A DNA stretch of 64,000 bases from Paraphysoderma sedebokerense (GCA_025602915.1 JAHLJZ010000025.1:62001-126000), one strand, 5' to 3'. Numbered from the stretch's first letter, positions 1 through 11,679 are shown. Notes: a model not told the origin generated them from the letters alone. Numbers and translations are program-made.

Positions 1-537
1 CGATATTCCGTTCTCAAGATATCCAGCAAGCCGTTCAATATGCTAGAACTTACAAGTTCAAGTCAGTTTCTAAAAAACATACAATGTATCCTCATTATTT
101 CGGAAATCAAGAAAACATCGATTTCCCCGAAGACAATTGTTACGATGACGGCGAAACAGTGGATCTAGATTCGTCTTTAGATTTTCAAGACCCCGAGAAC
201 GAATTAAGTAACGGCGTTGAAGTCATTGAAGCGGATAATGGAGAAAAGACAACGAAAAGAAATGTGTTGTTTGAGTATCCTTTGTTAAAAAACTATAAAA
301 TTATACGAGAACAGGTACCTGTCTTTTCGCGCTTTATAAGTATTCAGATTTCACCCGTCTAACCATCTTTTCTAATTATAAATAACTCCGATTTGCTAGA
401 CCGGTCCCGCCTATGCAACTGGTCACGCTGGGATGTATCGAATAATATTAAACCATAAGCGTCAATTATGCGGAGTGATATTGCACAGTCGCGGCGGTAA
501 ATTTTTTAAGAATGCTTGTAAATGCGTTGGTTGTTGA
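1..537 (+). CDS. Guanyl-specific ribonuclease, RNase T1/N1 family (5' end outside window)
   Basis: Small secreted endoribonuclease that cleaves single-stranded RNA after guanosine. The frame is open from base 3; exon 1 ends at 314 (GT at 315) and exon 2 runs 400-537, phase 0. All catalytic positions of RNase T1 have a counterpart: Tyr38/His40 in the YPH motif (84-95), Glu58 in FEYPLL, Arg77 in MYRIIL and His92 in VILHSRG, followed by a Cys-containing C-terminus (FFKNACKCVGC). The signal peptide and start codon lie left of the window. Odd feature: between the His40 loop and the Glu58 strand there is an insertion of roughly 40-45 residues, very rich in Asp and Glu, absent from RNase T1 itself. 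Fungal ribotoxins belong to the same fold but have basic loops, so a ribotoxin role is not suggested. The family call is firm; the biological target is unknown. Confidence 0.85.
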
Positions 538-882
538 AAAGCAACCACAGCGTGTATCTTGAGAATGCTTATATATTTTTGTTTGATGTGTTTAATATTT
601 TAGTTGTAAACTGCTCTTGAATAAATTGCCAACCGGATTGTCCAGTAAATGTCAAGTCTTTCCTGCCCACCAAATAGTCGGCGGACTGCAGGTCTAAGTT
701 GGAATAGAATACAGATGAACCACTATTATCTTCATTAAAGAAAACGTGTTGATGCGATTGTAGAGTACAAAGTTATGTCACAACTGAAATGTACAAACAA
801 TATGCTAACAAGAAAAAAAACTACATTGATGATGCTATATCTAATTTTCTTCGGTTTTTATGAATACGAATTACTCAATACG
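538..882. other. Intergenic, converging 3' ends
   Basis: No gene seen. This is the gap between the 3' end of the ribonuclease gene and the 3' end of the TCP11 gene on the opposite strand. A short open frame at 775-984 (+) mostly overlaps the TCP11 terminal exon antisense and has no recognisable content. Confidence 0.6.
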
Positions 883-3851
883 CTATTTGCCTTTTTTCTC
901 TTTCCATTCTTTCACAATGATATCGTAAACGCTACTATAAGTCCGCCTATTGTGCTCGGCCAAGACTTTTACTCGTTCAGCTAAATCAAGAATTTCTTCT
1001 TCAAGTTCACTAAGCCCATACTTGCGAAGAATTTCCGCAGATAATTTTGTACCTTTCAACGGGTTAACTTCCTTTTGATCAGGATTGGTAATTGTTTGGT
1101 TTGTGCTAGAGGTACCAGAATCAGACGAAGAGGATGACGATGAAGAAACAGAGGAGGAGGTAGAAGTTGTTGAAGCTGGTGACGTTGAAGTGTTTGGATT
1201 CGGAGGCGTGCCACCATCAGCCAAGTACAATTTCAGCACTTCCCCAACACGCTTCATTATCACTTCAAAGAGAGGACTGTCAAAACTTAAAGTTTTATCT
1301 ACCAGGTTACCGACCATTTTTGTTTCTGCTGCACCAAATGGTTTAGCTCGAATTTCTCCAGCCTTTTGAGTTATTGCTAACACTACATTCTCCATTGTTG
1401 TTTCAGAGTCGTTTAGTAAGATCCATAATTGTTTTTTGAGTTGAATAATATGATCAGGAGTTGCTTTCGGCCCTGATGACTGTCGGAAGAGCAGCAGAAG
1501 TGAACACATGATGGAAATGTCTTGGTAGTCATTGTGAAAAGTTGTTAGTCGGGTAGAATCCATGCGGAACGTCTCCGGAATGACGTGAGTCGAATCGGGA
1601 TGCGAAAGATCCGGGGATGCAATCAAGTTGATGAGTGCTGAAAAATATAGGGATTGTTTGATGATGGTAGAATAAAAATCGAGAATTTAAGTGAGTGATT
1701 TGTGTATTTTCATAACTCATATACTATTGTAATCAATTACCATCTGTGAATACTTCAGAGTACGGTTTCGTGTCTGCAGCCTGCTCGCAAGCATTCTCCA
1801 GCCACTTTGTCGTCTCTTCAATTGATACTGTTTTTGAGTCAAGTTGTTCTTTAAAGCACTTCCATTCAAATTCTGCAGCGTTTTCGATAATCCACGGTCG
1901 CAACTTTTTCAAATGATGATTCGCGAAATCCTTCATGATTCACGTAGTTAGACATTGCGGCAGACTGATCAAAGAACTAAATGTAAATCAGAAAGCAAAA
2001 GCTTACCAATTTCATAAACTCTAAAACTTCAAAGCATTTTTTTAATGATTCGACTATTTCGCCTTTTTTGAATAATTCTACCATTTGATCGACCAATTCG
2101 TCCCTACAAGGTGCACAGTACTGATGTAAATGGCCTGCAACAAACTCTAAGACTCCAATCGCATTTAAAGCATTATGCTTCAACTCTTGAGTCAGTAACT
2201 CCACATCAAACTTCTCGTCTAACTCATCTTCAAATTCTTTGCTATAGGGTATTAGTTCTGACATGATTTCACGGATTTCCATGAACAACAATGGAAGTCG
2301 GAACCATGGCTTGGCACCCGTCGATGCCTCGACAATTTCCTTTTGGACTTCGGTCCAATATTGTTGGTTTCGAATGACCTTTTGTGTCCCCCTGTCCCCT
2401 TCGAGATTTGGCCTGAATTGCATATCAGGGTCGAATATGAGGTCGTGACGAAGTTGGACATTAGAAAGAATTTCCTGCACATCGAGCTCTCGGAGAGTAT
2501 ATCGAGTTATTGGCGGAAGGAAGTCTTCAATTTCAGTCGAAGGTATATCGATTTTGAGCGGTTCAATGTCGAAAAGGTTGGCGGGGACGGATTGTGATTT
2601 GCGCAGAGGAGAGCGAGGAGGGGACGGATACGAGTCGTCGTCCGTGATTGTGATGGCCGGCGTTGTTCCATTGGTATCGGTATCAAACAGAGGGGAATTG
2701 ATAGCTGTGCTGTTTGGAAGCTTCGTTGGAGACGGAAGAGGCGTCAATTCCCTATCGATTGGGTGACCTGTCCTAATGGGTGATAAAGGCGATCTGGGGG
2801 ATCTCCCGGATAAAGGTGAATTAAATCTTTCTTTTATCGGTGATACAGGAGTATAATCGGGCTCTTCCTGTTGATCATCATCGTTGTCCTGCAAAAGGTC
2901 GTCAAGGACACTACTGTTTGACACAATTTCAGCAAAAGTGGCAGAGAATGATTTCCGAAGATGAAGACATTTCTCCAAGCGTTTCAACATGGCCACATTT
3001 TGAGCATGTTCTACTTTAGCGCCGCTTCTTTCGGCTCGTTGCTGTAAAAACATTTGCCTTTTGATGGCCGCTGCCGACATGGCGTAGTCAGTTTTTGCTT
3101 TCAATTTCAGATTCATCAACTTTTCTTTATGCCTTTGAAGGAGGGCTTTACGCTTGATGTGGTCAGCTCGTTTCTTCAGTTTCAAGCGCTTTTCCTGCAG
3201 CAAAGATGAACGCTTGAGTGAAGCACGCAGCAACCTAGCATTCATTCTGGACAGAATTTCATCAGAATTTGGTGTAATGGCTGAACCGGAAGTGAAAGGG
3301 GCTCGTTTGTATTTCCTGTAGGGTTTGCTGTTTTGGAGAGCCGCCAAGGAACGTACTCTGCTGCTATTTTGGGTACTATTAAGCGATCCATTTGAAGATA
3401 AATCGATATAAAACGATATGGATCTGGGTTTCCTGGCGATAATTTTCTCGGCAATTGAATTCGGTGAATGTAAGGAGGAAATAGAGGACATTGGCGTGAT
3501 CGAATTACTGGAGTTATTACCATTTCTACGGGGCGTTAGCGGCTTTTTGCCGTCATTCGTCATCGTAGAACCAGACACAGTCACATTGCTTGACAATTGA
3601 TGATGGGATTTTGCATTAGCAGCCGAAGGTGGCTGCATGGTAGCAGACGACGACTGTAAGGCATTTGAATTGGGGGCATTGGTCGCATTGCTGTTTGCGG
3701 GATGGGGGTTGTTGGAGTGGGTTGGAGAGATATTGGACATCTCGGACCCCCTAGGGCTTCTCAGGTCAGTGTCGATGGTGAGAACATCTTGCTGAGCGTT
3801 TGACAGCGAGAGTCTTCTTTCTGATCGCTGAGCGGTGTGCAGCTCGTCCAT
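883..3851 (-). CDS. TCP11/Sok1 family protein
   Basis: Homologue of T-complex protein 11 and yeast Sok1, a family linked to cAMP/PKA signalling. Three exons on the minus strand: 3851-2007, 1930-1741 and 1637-883, giving about 929 aa. The first 300 or so residues are Ser/Asn/Pro-rich and probably disordered; a basic helical stretch follows; the TCP11 domain fills the C-terminal half. Diagnostic parts are VLEFMKL joined across intron 1 to DFANHHLKKLRPW, and ALINLI across intron 2. A poly-Ser run lies within the domain about 95 residues before the C-terminus (in 1100-1175). The start ATG at 3851 (MDELHTAQ) is the first in-frame ATG that does not require a low-complexity leader; an upstream in-frame ATG near 3987 is possible. 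Function is inferred from the family only. Confidence 0.85.
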
Positions 3852-5767
3852 GGGTGGGAGATGGCAGAGCGTACGACGCAGGGGATGAGATAAAGCGATA
3901 TCAGAGATGCAGAATAGATGTAATGAATGAGCAGAGAGGGAATTCCACCTCCAATGTATGCTGGCGTGGATGGTGTCGGGCTTGCTCATTATAATCACGT
4001 GTCTGCCTTAACTCACGTGTTTCTGGGGATCCTGAACATACATTTCGGTTATCAGTGAATTAATTCATATTCTTCGCTATTCTGACGCTCTTTAGTGGTA
4101 CAACATTATGGTGACATTTAATATTGCATTGTTTATCAATTGTGAAATACGTATCATAGGGCAGAATTGCACTTGCACAGGAATTTAATGAGTGAGAAAC
4201 ATATCTACAAAGAACAAATTATCATTTAATATTCATCCTCATATCTCACAATGTATGTCGGAAGTCGGTTTATTTCATTTCGGCATGACCTAATTTGGCT
4301 CTTACGTCTTTCGCAGCATTAATTGAGGATTGACGAAAGGATTTCGCGAATCTCTTCGCGCCGACCTTCCATATTCCCTGTCTGGGACTCCTGTCTGCAA
4401 CAACCTGGCGAGTGATTTAAATAAAGTATGCTTAGCAACCCTGTTTGGGCGCTCACGCAGATGGAATAGTTTTCCTTTTTCTTCTGTTTGGGCGCTCACG
4501 CAGATGGAATAGTTTTCCTTTTTCTTCATTGCGGCGTCATTGCCTTATCAATCTGCTTGTCCAGCTCCAGCTCAGAAAAATGGCCAAATTAATTTCTGTT
4601 TCTATGCATCAAGTGCAATACAAATTACGTCTATCGTTGATTATTCTGTATTCCAGTGAATGCTTGTGTAGCCACATAAGGAATCCGGCAATAAGTTGAG
4701 CTTCCATTTGCACACGGGCTAATGATTGTACTCTACAACCCTCCTAAAGACTTTCTGACCAAGCCAATTAACGGTCGATTAATTACTACATAGTAACCGT
4801 GGACATTATAAACTCAATTCCAAGAATTTTTGGTTGAAAGTTTTTCAACACTCAAACGTGAAAGCCGGCGGGCAACGAATGACGTCCCTGACAACGCCAG
4901 GAAAGCACCCAAAGGCTGTGAATGACCATAACTGCCAAGACAGTGTCAGGATGTTCAAGAGTACAGACTGAAATAGGAGAATGACGAGAGCGGCCATTTT
5001 GAAAGGGGACTTGCATTGACTATGCTGAGCGGGTGGATGATATTTCAAGCTTTGTGCGTTCAGGCGGCCTGCAACCATTGATGTTAGATTTCTTGGTGAC
5101 ATGAGTAAGTTCCTGGATGGAATGTCTGATCTTGAGCCTGTTGCAATGAACAGAATTTTTTATCACCAAGATAAGAAGTTCTACGTTTCGCAGTAAAAGT
5201 CATTGGTCGTCGCTCTAATAATTATCTCTAGTCGAACTTGCGAATTTCAGGTAGGGATAGGTCTTTGCCTTCCTTGGTGGTTAAACCGATGTTTCTTCTT
5301 CAGCTCTACATCTCGCTGTGCAAATGGGTGGACGGAAGACAATGGATTAAAGCGGAATAGTGTGCATGCTCGATGATTCGGCATTTTATGTCAATCAGAG
5401 TCCCGCTCAACTATGAAAATTGTCATGCTAGCCATTATGGCGTTGCGGTACTTATCATTTAATAGATTAAAGGTACGTCAGCTATGTCAACGTCGGAAAA
5501 TCAAAGAACACAGGATCATAATCGAGGACAATAATACAATAGGTGGCGTACCGGCAATCCAATTTATAGGCACAATACGCCATATATTCTTAGTAACACA
5601 TTTTGCTCAGAACAGTATTAAAGCTATTCAACTCCTGTACATCGTCCACAGCCCATCTTATCCAGCGCTACTGAAAATTGACATTAATACGAGATACGAA
5701 CCACTCGAAAGTTAGAACCACCAAGAACGACAATAATACAGACAAGACCAATTCGCCGCAAGAAAAC
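3852..5767. other. Intergenic stretch, about 1.9 kb
   Basis: No convincing gene. It separates the start of the TCP11 gene (-) from a membrane protein gene (+), so it should hold both promoters. It contains one 43-bp tandem duplication (4442-4527). An 85-codon minus-strand frame (5102-4845) has one hydrophobic segment and is discussed under findings. A plus-strand frame at 5413-5715 has no recognisable content. Confidence 0.55.
4442..4527. repeat. Perfect tandem duplication, 2 x 43 bp
   Basis: Two head-to-tail identical units, 4442-4484 and 4485-4527, each starting TGTTTGGGCGCTCACGCAG and ending in a T-rich TTTTCCTTTTTCTTC. Perfect identity points to a recent duplication, for example by replication slippage. 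No gene covers it. Confidence 0.9.
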
Positions 5768-7222
5768 ATGGATGTGAACATGCCCCCGACGACCAATTAT
5801 TCAATCGAGAGTGATGGAAGTTGTTCCATGAGTATCTCAAGCTGGCCGGATACCAGCGACGAAGAAAATTGTCAACCAGGGGCAGAACGCATGAATGCTA
5901 GCGACAACAACAATTCTCAACTACCAAACGATGATCTAGATGTCCGTGGCCAAGACGACCAACAATCAGTAACAAGTGCTCTGAATAGTGGCAGCAAGAA
6001 GAACTCCCCGCCGACCCCAAACGAACAATCTGCACTTCCCGAAGCTGAGAATATCGAAGATTTAGACGGACATGACGAACATGAGCCCCAAACGCCGGCA
6101 AGCAATTCCGATCGAAATAGAGCAAAAGAGACTGTCAATCCTCCGTATGGAAGTAACGATTTCGGCACTGAAGCGTCTGCAAACGAAAAACCAGCACGCA
6201 CGAAAACCAAGAAGGATCCCAGTCGTGGCAATAAAATTTCCATCGTCACTCATACATATGGAAAACTCAACCCAAGATTGATCATTCTGATTAAGTTCGT
6301 CGGTGCTATGTTTGTTTTCAGTATTCTGTTTCACCTCGTTCGCCCGAATGCAATTTGCGACTGGGGATTTCAGGATTTCAAAATGGTTTGTCCAACATTG
6401 GTTTGGAACAATAACAGCAGCCAAGCCACAATGGTGATTCAGGCCGAAGAAGTTTTTGTTCAGTTGATGGACCCTCGGCGGCCCTCGGCCAAGTCTATCC
6501 ATGATCACAAGTGCGCTTTACAAACACTTGGCCATATGATTGGGGCAAGGGACGACATTGAACACAAAGATTTAATCGAGAAAGCGATCAATAGCTATGT
6601 AGAAAAAGCACTAGTGACTATTGACGTCCTTATTATGTTCGAAGCGAGAGCAAAAGGTTCCATCGACCGTTTTCTTCTTTTCACTCCATCCGCGATCGAT
6701 GCCTGGTCCCCCTGGTCTGTCAAAAACCAAGCCGATATCGTTAAAGAATACATCGAGCAGGTAGACGCTGAATTGAAATACATCCGAGAAGCTGCAATGC
6801 TTGCACATGGAATGCTCTTTGAGACGAATGAAGACCTGGTCACTGTGGCAAAGTATAGCATGGAATCACTATCTAATCTGAACATGCCAGCGGAATCTCG
6901 ATTGGATGTGTTATGGGATCTTGTCGCCGGGTCTTCATCAATGACAGAGCGCCGCTACTTGGAAAATCGTGAAATCCTCGCGTCAGTTGTCAATACAACA
7001 AAAGAAGGAACTGCTAGTTTAGGCAACATTGTGCTGCTGATAAAGAATTTCCAGCATACTCTTGATGATTTAAAGAGAAGTACCAGTCAAGGGTTGGTAA
7101 CCAAGCCCAATTCGGGGCAATTACAGATGATCCGCAAAGCTATAGAAAGATTGGAAGAGACCAGACGGGGTTTTGATAGGAAACTACCTTCAACGGTCGA
7201 GTCGGACAACCTTCTGAATTAA
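5768..7222 (+). CDS. Single-pass membrane protein of unknown function
   Basis: I do not recognise this gene. It is one long uninterrupted frame of 484 codons from ATG 5768, in a window where almost every other gene is split by introns. Residues 1-165 are polar, acidic and Ser/Asn/Pro-rich, likely disordered, and end in a basic patch (KPARTKTKKDPSRGNK). One hydrophobic segment of about 20 residues (LIILIKFVGAMFVFSILFHL) follows near residues 180-200. The remaining 285 residues are predicted mostly helical (charged, heptad-like) with several Cys just after the membrane segment. The layout suggests an N-terminal cytosolic tail and a helical domain on the other side of a membrane, but the compartment cannot be told. 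The frame continues upstream of 5768 without ATG, so a 5' exon is possible. Confidence 0.65.
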   Translation: MDVNMPPTTNYSIESDGSCSMSISSWPDTSDEENCQPGAERMNASDNNNSQLPNDDLDVRGQDDQQSVTSALNSGSKKNSPPTPNEQSALPEAENIEDLDGHDEHEPQTPASNSDRNRAKETVNPPYGSNDFGTEASANEKPARTKTKKDPSRGNKISIVTHTYGKLNPRLIILIKFVGAMFVFSILFHLVRPNAICDWGFQDFKMVCPTLVWNNNSSQATMVIQAEEVFVQLMDPRRPSAKSIHDHKCALQTLGHMIGARDDIEHKDLIEKAINSYVEKALVTIDVLIMFEARAKGSIDRFLLFTPSAIDAWSPWSVKNQADIVKEYIEQVDAELKYIREAAMLAHGMLFETNEDLVTVAKYSMESLSNLNMPAESRLDVLWDLVAGSSSMTERRYLENREILASVVNTTKEGTASLGNIVLLIKNFQHTLDDLKRSTSQGLVTKPNSGQLQMIRKAIERLEETRRGFDRKLPSTVESDNLLN

Positions 7223-7472
7223 GTAAATTCTTCTTGGCAAAGCATATATATATGGCATATCAGTGTAGCATTTAATAAAATTATTTTATTTTCACTGCAT
7301 TTTCAATCTGCACGTGCCATACGTTGACGCGGAGGAAGGGAACGCCCTCGCCGGCAAAGACATCCGATCTGTTCCGTCAGCAAGAATTGGACAAATTCCC
7401 TCCTCACCATTACTGCCATTCCATCTCTCTTATCATTTATTCTACTATATCTACTATATCTATATAGGCAAA

Positions 7473-9597
7473 ATGTCAATGCAGCGTCTCCTCCTTCCCA
7501 CCCTCAGACGGTCCCCTTTGGTTGCGCAGAAAAGTGCGCTTTCCGGTTGGTGCTCGCATTCTGTCATCCCGAATTCCATAGATAGGGTCTTTTAAATTGA
7601 CTTGCTGATTTGGTTATTTTCATCTCTAATTTGGTTATAAAGTGCCCCATTCTCGCACGATGGCATCGAAAAGTTCAGGTAATGACACTTGCCAGCATGA
7701 TTTAATTTCTCAATTAATTAATCACCTACGGTGCTCACTGTCACTTTACCCACTTTTGGTACTCTTGTAATCAATATGTACGAATTAGCAATGGCCAAAT
7801 TCGATTGGACAGACCCATTAAACTTAAATTCTCAATTGACTGAAGAAGAGATGATTGTTAGGTACTTTGGCTTCTGGAGTTTTAGATGGCACACATTTTC
7901 AAAATTTAACCTTCGCCATTCATTATTAATCTTATCTTTGACGTACCTTACGGTTTACCTCGATATATTTGGGTTTGTCATTATTTTGAATATATTAGAG
8001 ACTCGGCTCATAACTATTGCCAATCGAAACTCATGCCCCGAATAGTGGAGGCCAACCGTCACGAAAGTACGCCTTTTCTTCTTTCTTCTTTGCGTGATAG
8101 CAGATCCTAATCTCTGTCGGTCGTAACAACTTAGAGTTTCATCGAGAAATTTTGAACGAATTGGGAGAAATCGGATTGCTAGGATCAACTATTAAAGGTC
8201 ATGGTTGTGCCGGGGTATCTTCAGTGGCTTATGGCCTCACAGCTCGCGAAGTGGAACGGTAAGTCAGGCTTTGCTGAATTTTTCCTCGGAACTAGGCGTA
8301 GTTTATGTTATCACTAATACATATCTACTCTGCATATTTACAGAGTTGACTCAGGGTATCGATCTGCTATGAGTGTTCAATCCTCACTGGTGATGCACCC
8401 GATTGATGCATACGGAACTGAAGCTCAAAAAGAAAAGTTTCTCCCTCGATTAGGTATAATTGACATTGTTTCAGGTCGCATTCAATTACTTGCACAGACT
8501 AACAGTGCACATCTCACTATCTGTCTCCAGCCAAAGGTGAACTTGTCGGCTGCTTCGGTCTAACAGAACCCAATCATGGATCCGATCCGTCAAGTATGGA
8601 AACCACCGCAACTAAACTTCCTGATGGTTCTTATTCATTAAAAGGATCTAAAACGTGGATCACTAATTCTCCTATCGCCGATGTCTTTATTATCTGGGCT
8701 AAATGTAAATGGGACAAAAAGATCAGAGGATTCATTCTAGAGAAAGGCATGCAAGGATTAAGCGCTCCCAAAATTGAAGGAAAATTTTCTTTAAGAGCTA
8801 GCATAACGGGTATGATATTGATGGATGATGTGGTTGTGCCGAAAGATAACTTATTGCCAAATGTCGAGGGGCTAAAGGTACCAGTTTGCTTCAGATGTCA
8901 ACGTTCTCCTGACTAGTGATAATTGATGCATGGTGGATTTACTTTTTTCGAACACTCCATAGGGACCTTTCGGATGTCTCAACAATGCCCGCTATGGTAT
9001 TGCATGGGGTGCACTCGGCGCAGCAGAATTCTGTCTGTCTGCAGCTAGAGATTACACATTAGAACGAAAACAATTCGGTGTCCCATTAGCTAGTTTTCAG
9101 TTGATCCAGAAAAAGATGGCGGATGCGCTGACTGAGGTTTGTCTTATTTTCAGGTCCATCAATGCTGTATTACTATCGAATTTGAAGTTAATTATCTACT
9201 CTCCCGTGGTTTTATAGATTGGCATTGGGCTCCAAGCATGCATTCAAGTTGGTAGGCTTAAAGACCAAGGCAAGGTTGCCCCTGAAATGATCTCAATGAT
9301 AAAGAGAAACTCGTGCGGGAAGGCATTGCAAATTGCTAGAGAATGTAGAGATATGCTGGGAGGTACGTCGTTATGTTCACTTTTCTCTTTTTCCGCTCTT
9401 TAGCATGGCTCTTTCCCTTTCTGTTTGGCTAATGTCGCTTCCATTTTGCAGGCAACGGAATTTCAGATGAATATCATATCATTCGACATGTCATGAATTT
9501 GGAAGCCGTCAACACCTATGAAGGAACTCACGACATCCATGCATTAATTTTAGGCCGAGCTGTGACAGGGATTCCAGCTTTTGAAGTTAAACATTAA
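7473..9597 (+). CDS. GCDH: Glutaryl-CoA dehydrogenase, mitochondrial
   Basis: FAD-dependent acyl-CoA dehydrogenase that oxidises and decarboxylates glutaryl-CoA to crotonyl-CoA in lysine/tryptophan breakdown. Ten exons: 7473-7545, 7643-7678, 7789-7861, 7999-8066, 8135-8258, 8344-8453, 8531-8877, 8963-9136, 9218-9362, 9452-9597; all phases agree and give 431 aa, close to the human enzyme. Recognisable stretches: [95 protein letters not shown] and [20 protein letters not shown], the last carrying the catalytic Glu. The N-terminus ([16 protein letters not shown]) is basic and hydroxylated like a mitochondrial presequence. Borders of exons 1-2 are the least certain: the exon 1 donor is GTTGGT. 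Confidence 0.95.
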
Positions 9598-9971
9598 ATC
9601 ATATAATTCAATGAAGAGTCTCAGGTATATAATTCAATAAAGAGGTTGTATTTCCCAAATTCGAATCCACTGATGTTAATTGAGAAGAAAAGTAGAATGG
9701 AAAATAGTTCTATCATTATTTGAAATGTGTGGGGCATCTAATAAGATTATTACGTGTATAAGCCGATGTCGGCTGATATAAAACTCTTGTCCCCGCGCAA
9801 CATACCCTCATTCAAATTCCCCCTAAAATTCTACTTCACTCTTCCCATTGAATTACACAATTACGTGCCTTCAAATAACTTTATTGATCAAGCACTGGTG
9901 GCGGTCCATAACCATTGTGGGCCTAATTGTGTTCACGCACATAAACGGAAACTAAACTCCGTTTTTATGTA
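9598..9971. other. Intergenic
   Basis: No gene seen between the GCDH stop and the first tRNA-Tyr gene. The open frame at 9754-9981 runs into the tRNA and has no protein character. Confidence 0.6.
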
Positions 9972-10058
9972 CCAACCATAGCTCAGTTGGAAGAGCGGAT
10001 GACTGTAGTCTGATCTAAAGTAATCATCATGTCGCTGGTTCGATTCCGGCTGGTTGGA
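9972..10058 (+). tRNA. tRNA-Tyr (GTA), with 14-nt intron
   Basis: Acceptor stem CCAACCA pairs with TGGTTGG, followed by discriminator A. The D arm is GCTCAGTTGGAAGAGC, the anticodon stem GATGA/TCATC holds the loop CTGTAG plus one base, and the T arm is GCTGGTTCGATTCCGGC. An intron of about 14 nt (TCTGATCTAAAGTA) sits one base 3' of the anticodon, the standard place; removing it leaves 73 nt. Tyr tRNAs of eukaryotes normally carry such an intron. Confidence 0.95.
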
Positions 10059-10506
10059 TTATTAACGGCAATATTCTTTTGTTATTTCTCGCAAAGTAGG
10101 TAAAAATCGTTGGAGTAAATTGACTGTGTTCGAGTTGTTTTAATTTAACGACGGAACGCGCGTTTCCTGACTGACTGCAAGATGAATTCCTACTGGATGA
10201 TATGTTCCAAGATGATGGCTTTCCAATGAAATTTATGAGGGATGCTCCTTTTTGCACGAGTTCGAGACAATGAAGAATATTTAATATATAAAGTGCTCTG
10301 TCCGTGTGTATTGATTCATGTTGGAGACCGATATTTAAGCATTTGTCAACATCTGTGTATAACTGATATTGAAATCAGATATAAACTATTTTCCTTCAAC
10401 TATGTTATCATTCAAAAATTAGTCTTTGTTTTCTACTTCCTTATTTGTCCTTTTATTATACGGCTGTAGCACAACATAACCATAAGTGAACAGTATACAT
10501 TAACGA

Positions 10507-10593
10507 CCAACCATAGCTCAGTTGGAAGAGCGGATGACTGTAGTTTGATCTAAAGTAATCATCATGTCGCTGGTTCGATTCCGGCTGGTTGGA
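10507..10593 (+). tRNA. tRNA-Tyr (GTA), with 14-nt intron, second copy
   Basis: Same as the first copy except for one base in the intron (TTTGATCTAAAGTA). The mature sequence is identical. See the cluster entry for its origin by tandem duplication. Confidence 0.95.
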
Positions 10594-11011
10594 TTGCTAA
10601 TGCCAATATTCTTTTGTTATTTCTTGCAATATCGGTAAAATTCGTTGCCGGGAGTGGTTGACTGTGTTCAAGCTGTTTTGATTTAGTGAAGGGACGCACT
10701 TTCCAAACTTCCATTTGCTGACCCACAACTACTTGCGATTTTTACAAAAGGGAGTGATTCATAGAGATTCTAGATATGTTCCGTCTAGCCAAAATTTAGT
10801 AACCTTTCTAAATATTCTCAACATATATCGTGGCGCTCTGTCCATGGGTGCCTTTTGGGCTAATAACGTTGAACATTATAAGCTGATTTCTTTTAACAAG
10901 AGTTACTGCGGTGAATTTATATCATCTATCCTCAATTCTTTTCATCCGATTAGTTATTTAATATACTTAAAAAGCGCGACAGAATCACAACTAAAAGCTA
11001 CACATTAACAA

Positions 11012-11097
11012 CCAACCATAGCTCAGTTGGAAGAGCGGATGACTGTAGTCTGATCTAAGTAATCATCATGTCGCTGGTTCGATTCCGGCTGGTTGGA
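11012..11097 (+). tRNA. tRNA-Tyr (GTA), with 13-nt intron, third copy
   Basis: Mature sequence identical to the other two. The intron is one base shorter (TCTGATCTAAGTA). The 3' flank differs from the flanks of copies 1 and 2, so this copy marks the right edge of the duplicated array. Confidence 0.95.
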
Positions 11098-11679
11098 TTA
11101 ATTTTTTCTATGTATGACGTCGCCGCCATGAGATATGCATGCGAAGTAATATCATAGTTGTTGGACATTTGACTGTAAACCGCTAGAGCGTGACCCAATC
11201 AAAACAGGCTCGCGGACTTCGGCAAAATCGAAATAGTCCCAGAAGTTTTCATCTTCTTGAATATTAATAATGGAACGATCTCTACTCATATGTTCAGCCA
11301 AGTCATATTTATTGTTGCTTTTTTAGTTGAATAAAAGTCCTGATTTTCGGCTGATCTCGCTACAAACCTCCTGAACTAATAACTTACCACTCTGTCCAAC
11401 TGCTGTTCATTCGCTCTCTCAGACTGCCTTTTGTCATTCAGATATAGTGATAATAGAAGATTGCCTTTCACCATCTTGAAATGTCAATGTAAGACGTTTA
11501 TGATGGATTTAATTAAATTATGCCTTCCTCATTATGCCTACAGCCATGCAGATCCTTTTTGGGCGTTTAAAATCCCACACGGCGTGCGACCACTCAAGCT
11601 TAACTCCGAAGGTTTACTCAAAAATCATTTTGGGCAAAAGTCGTCGGCGGCACTCGTTTTATTTATCTTGCCGATTGTG
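11098..11679. other. Intergenic, upstream of carboxypeptidase gene
   Basis: No gene seen. The reading frame of the carboxypeptidase stays open upstream to about 11431, but residues before ATG 11680 do not look like part of the protein; the stretch probably holds its promoter and 5' UTR. Confidence 0.55.

Larger units (their letters stand above)
9972..11097 (+). repeat. Tandem tRNA-Tyr cluster, three diverged units of about 0.5 kb
   Basis: Three copies of the same tRNA-Tyr gene start at 9972, 10507 and 11012, spaced 535 and 505 bp. The flanks are also related: the 110 bp after copies 1 and 2 align well (both contain CAATATTCTTTTGTTATTTC and TTGACTGTGTTC), the bases just before copies 2 and 3 share ACATTAAC, and both spacers carry a GCTCTGTCC motif at a similar distance. 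The cluster thus arose by tandem duplication of a whole unit, with the spacers drifting while the tRNAs stayed almost identical. Confidence 0.8.

Noticed and set aside
10027-10257. Minus-strand frame ending PAGIEPAT
   Set aside because: This ending is the antisense translation of a tRNA T-arm, a common artefact.
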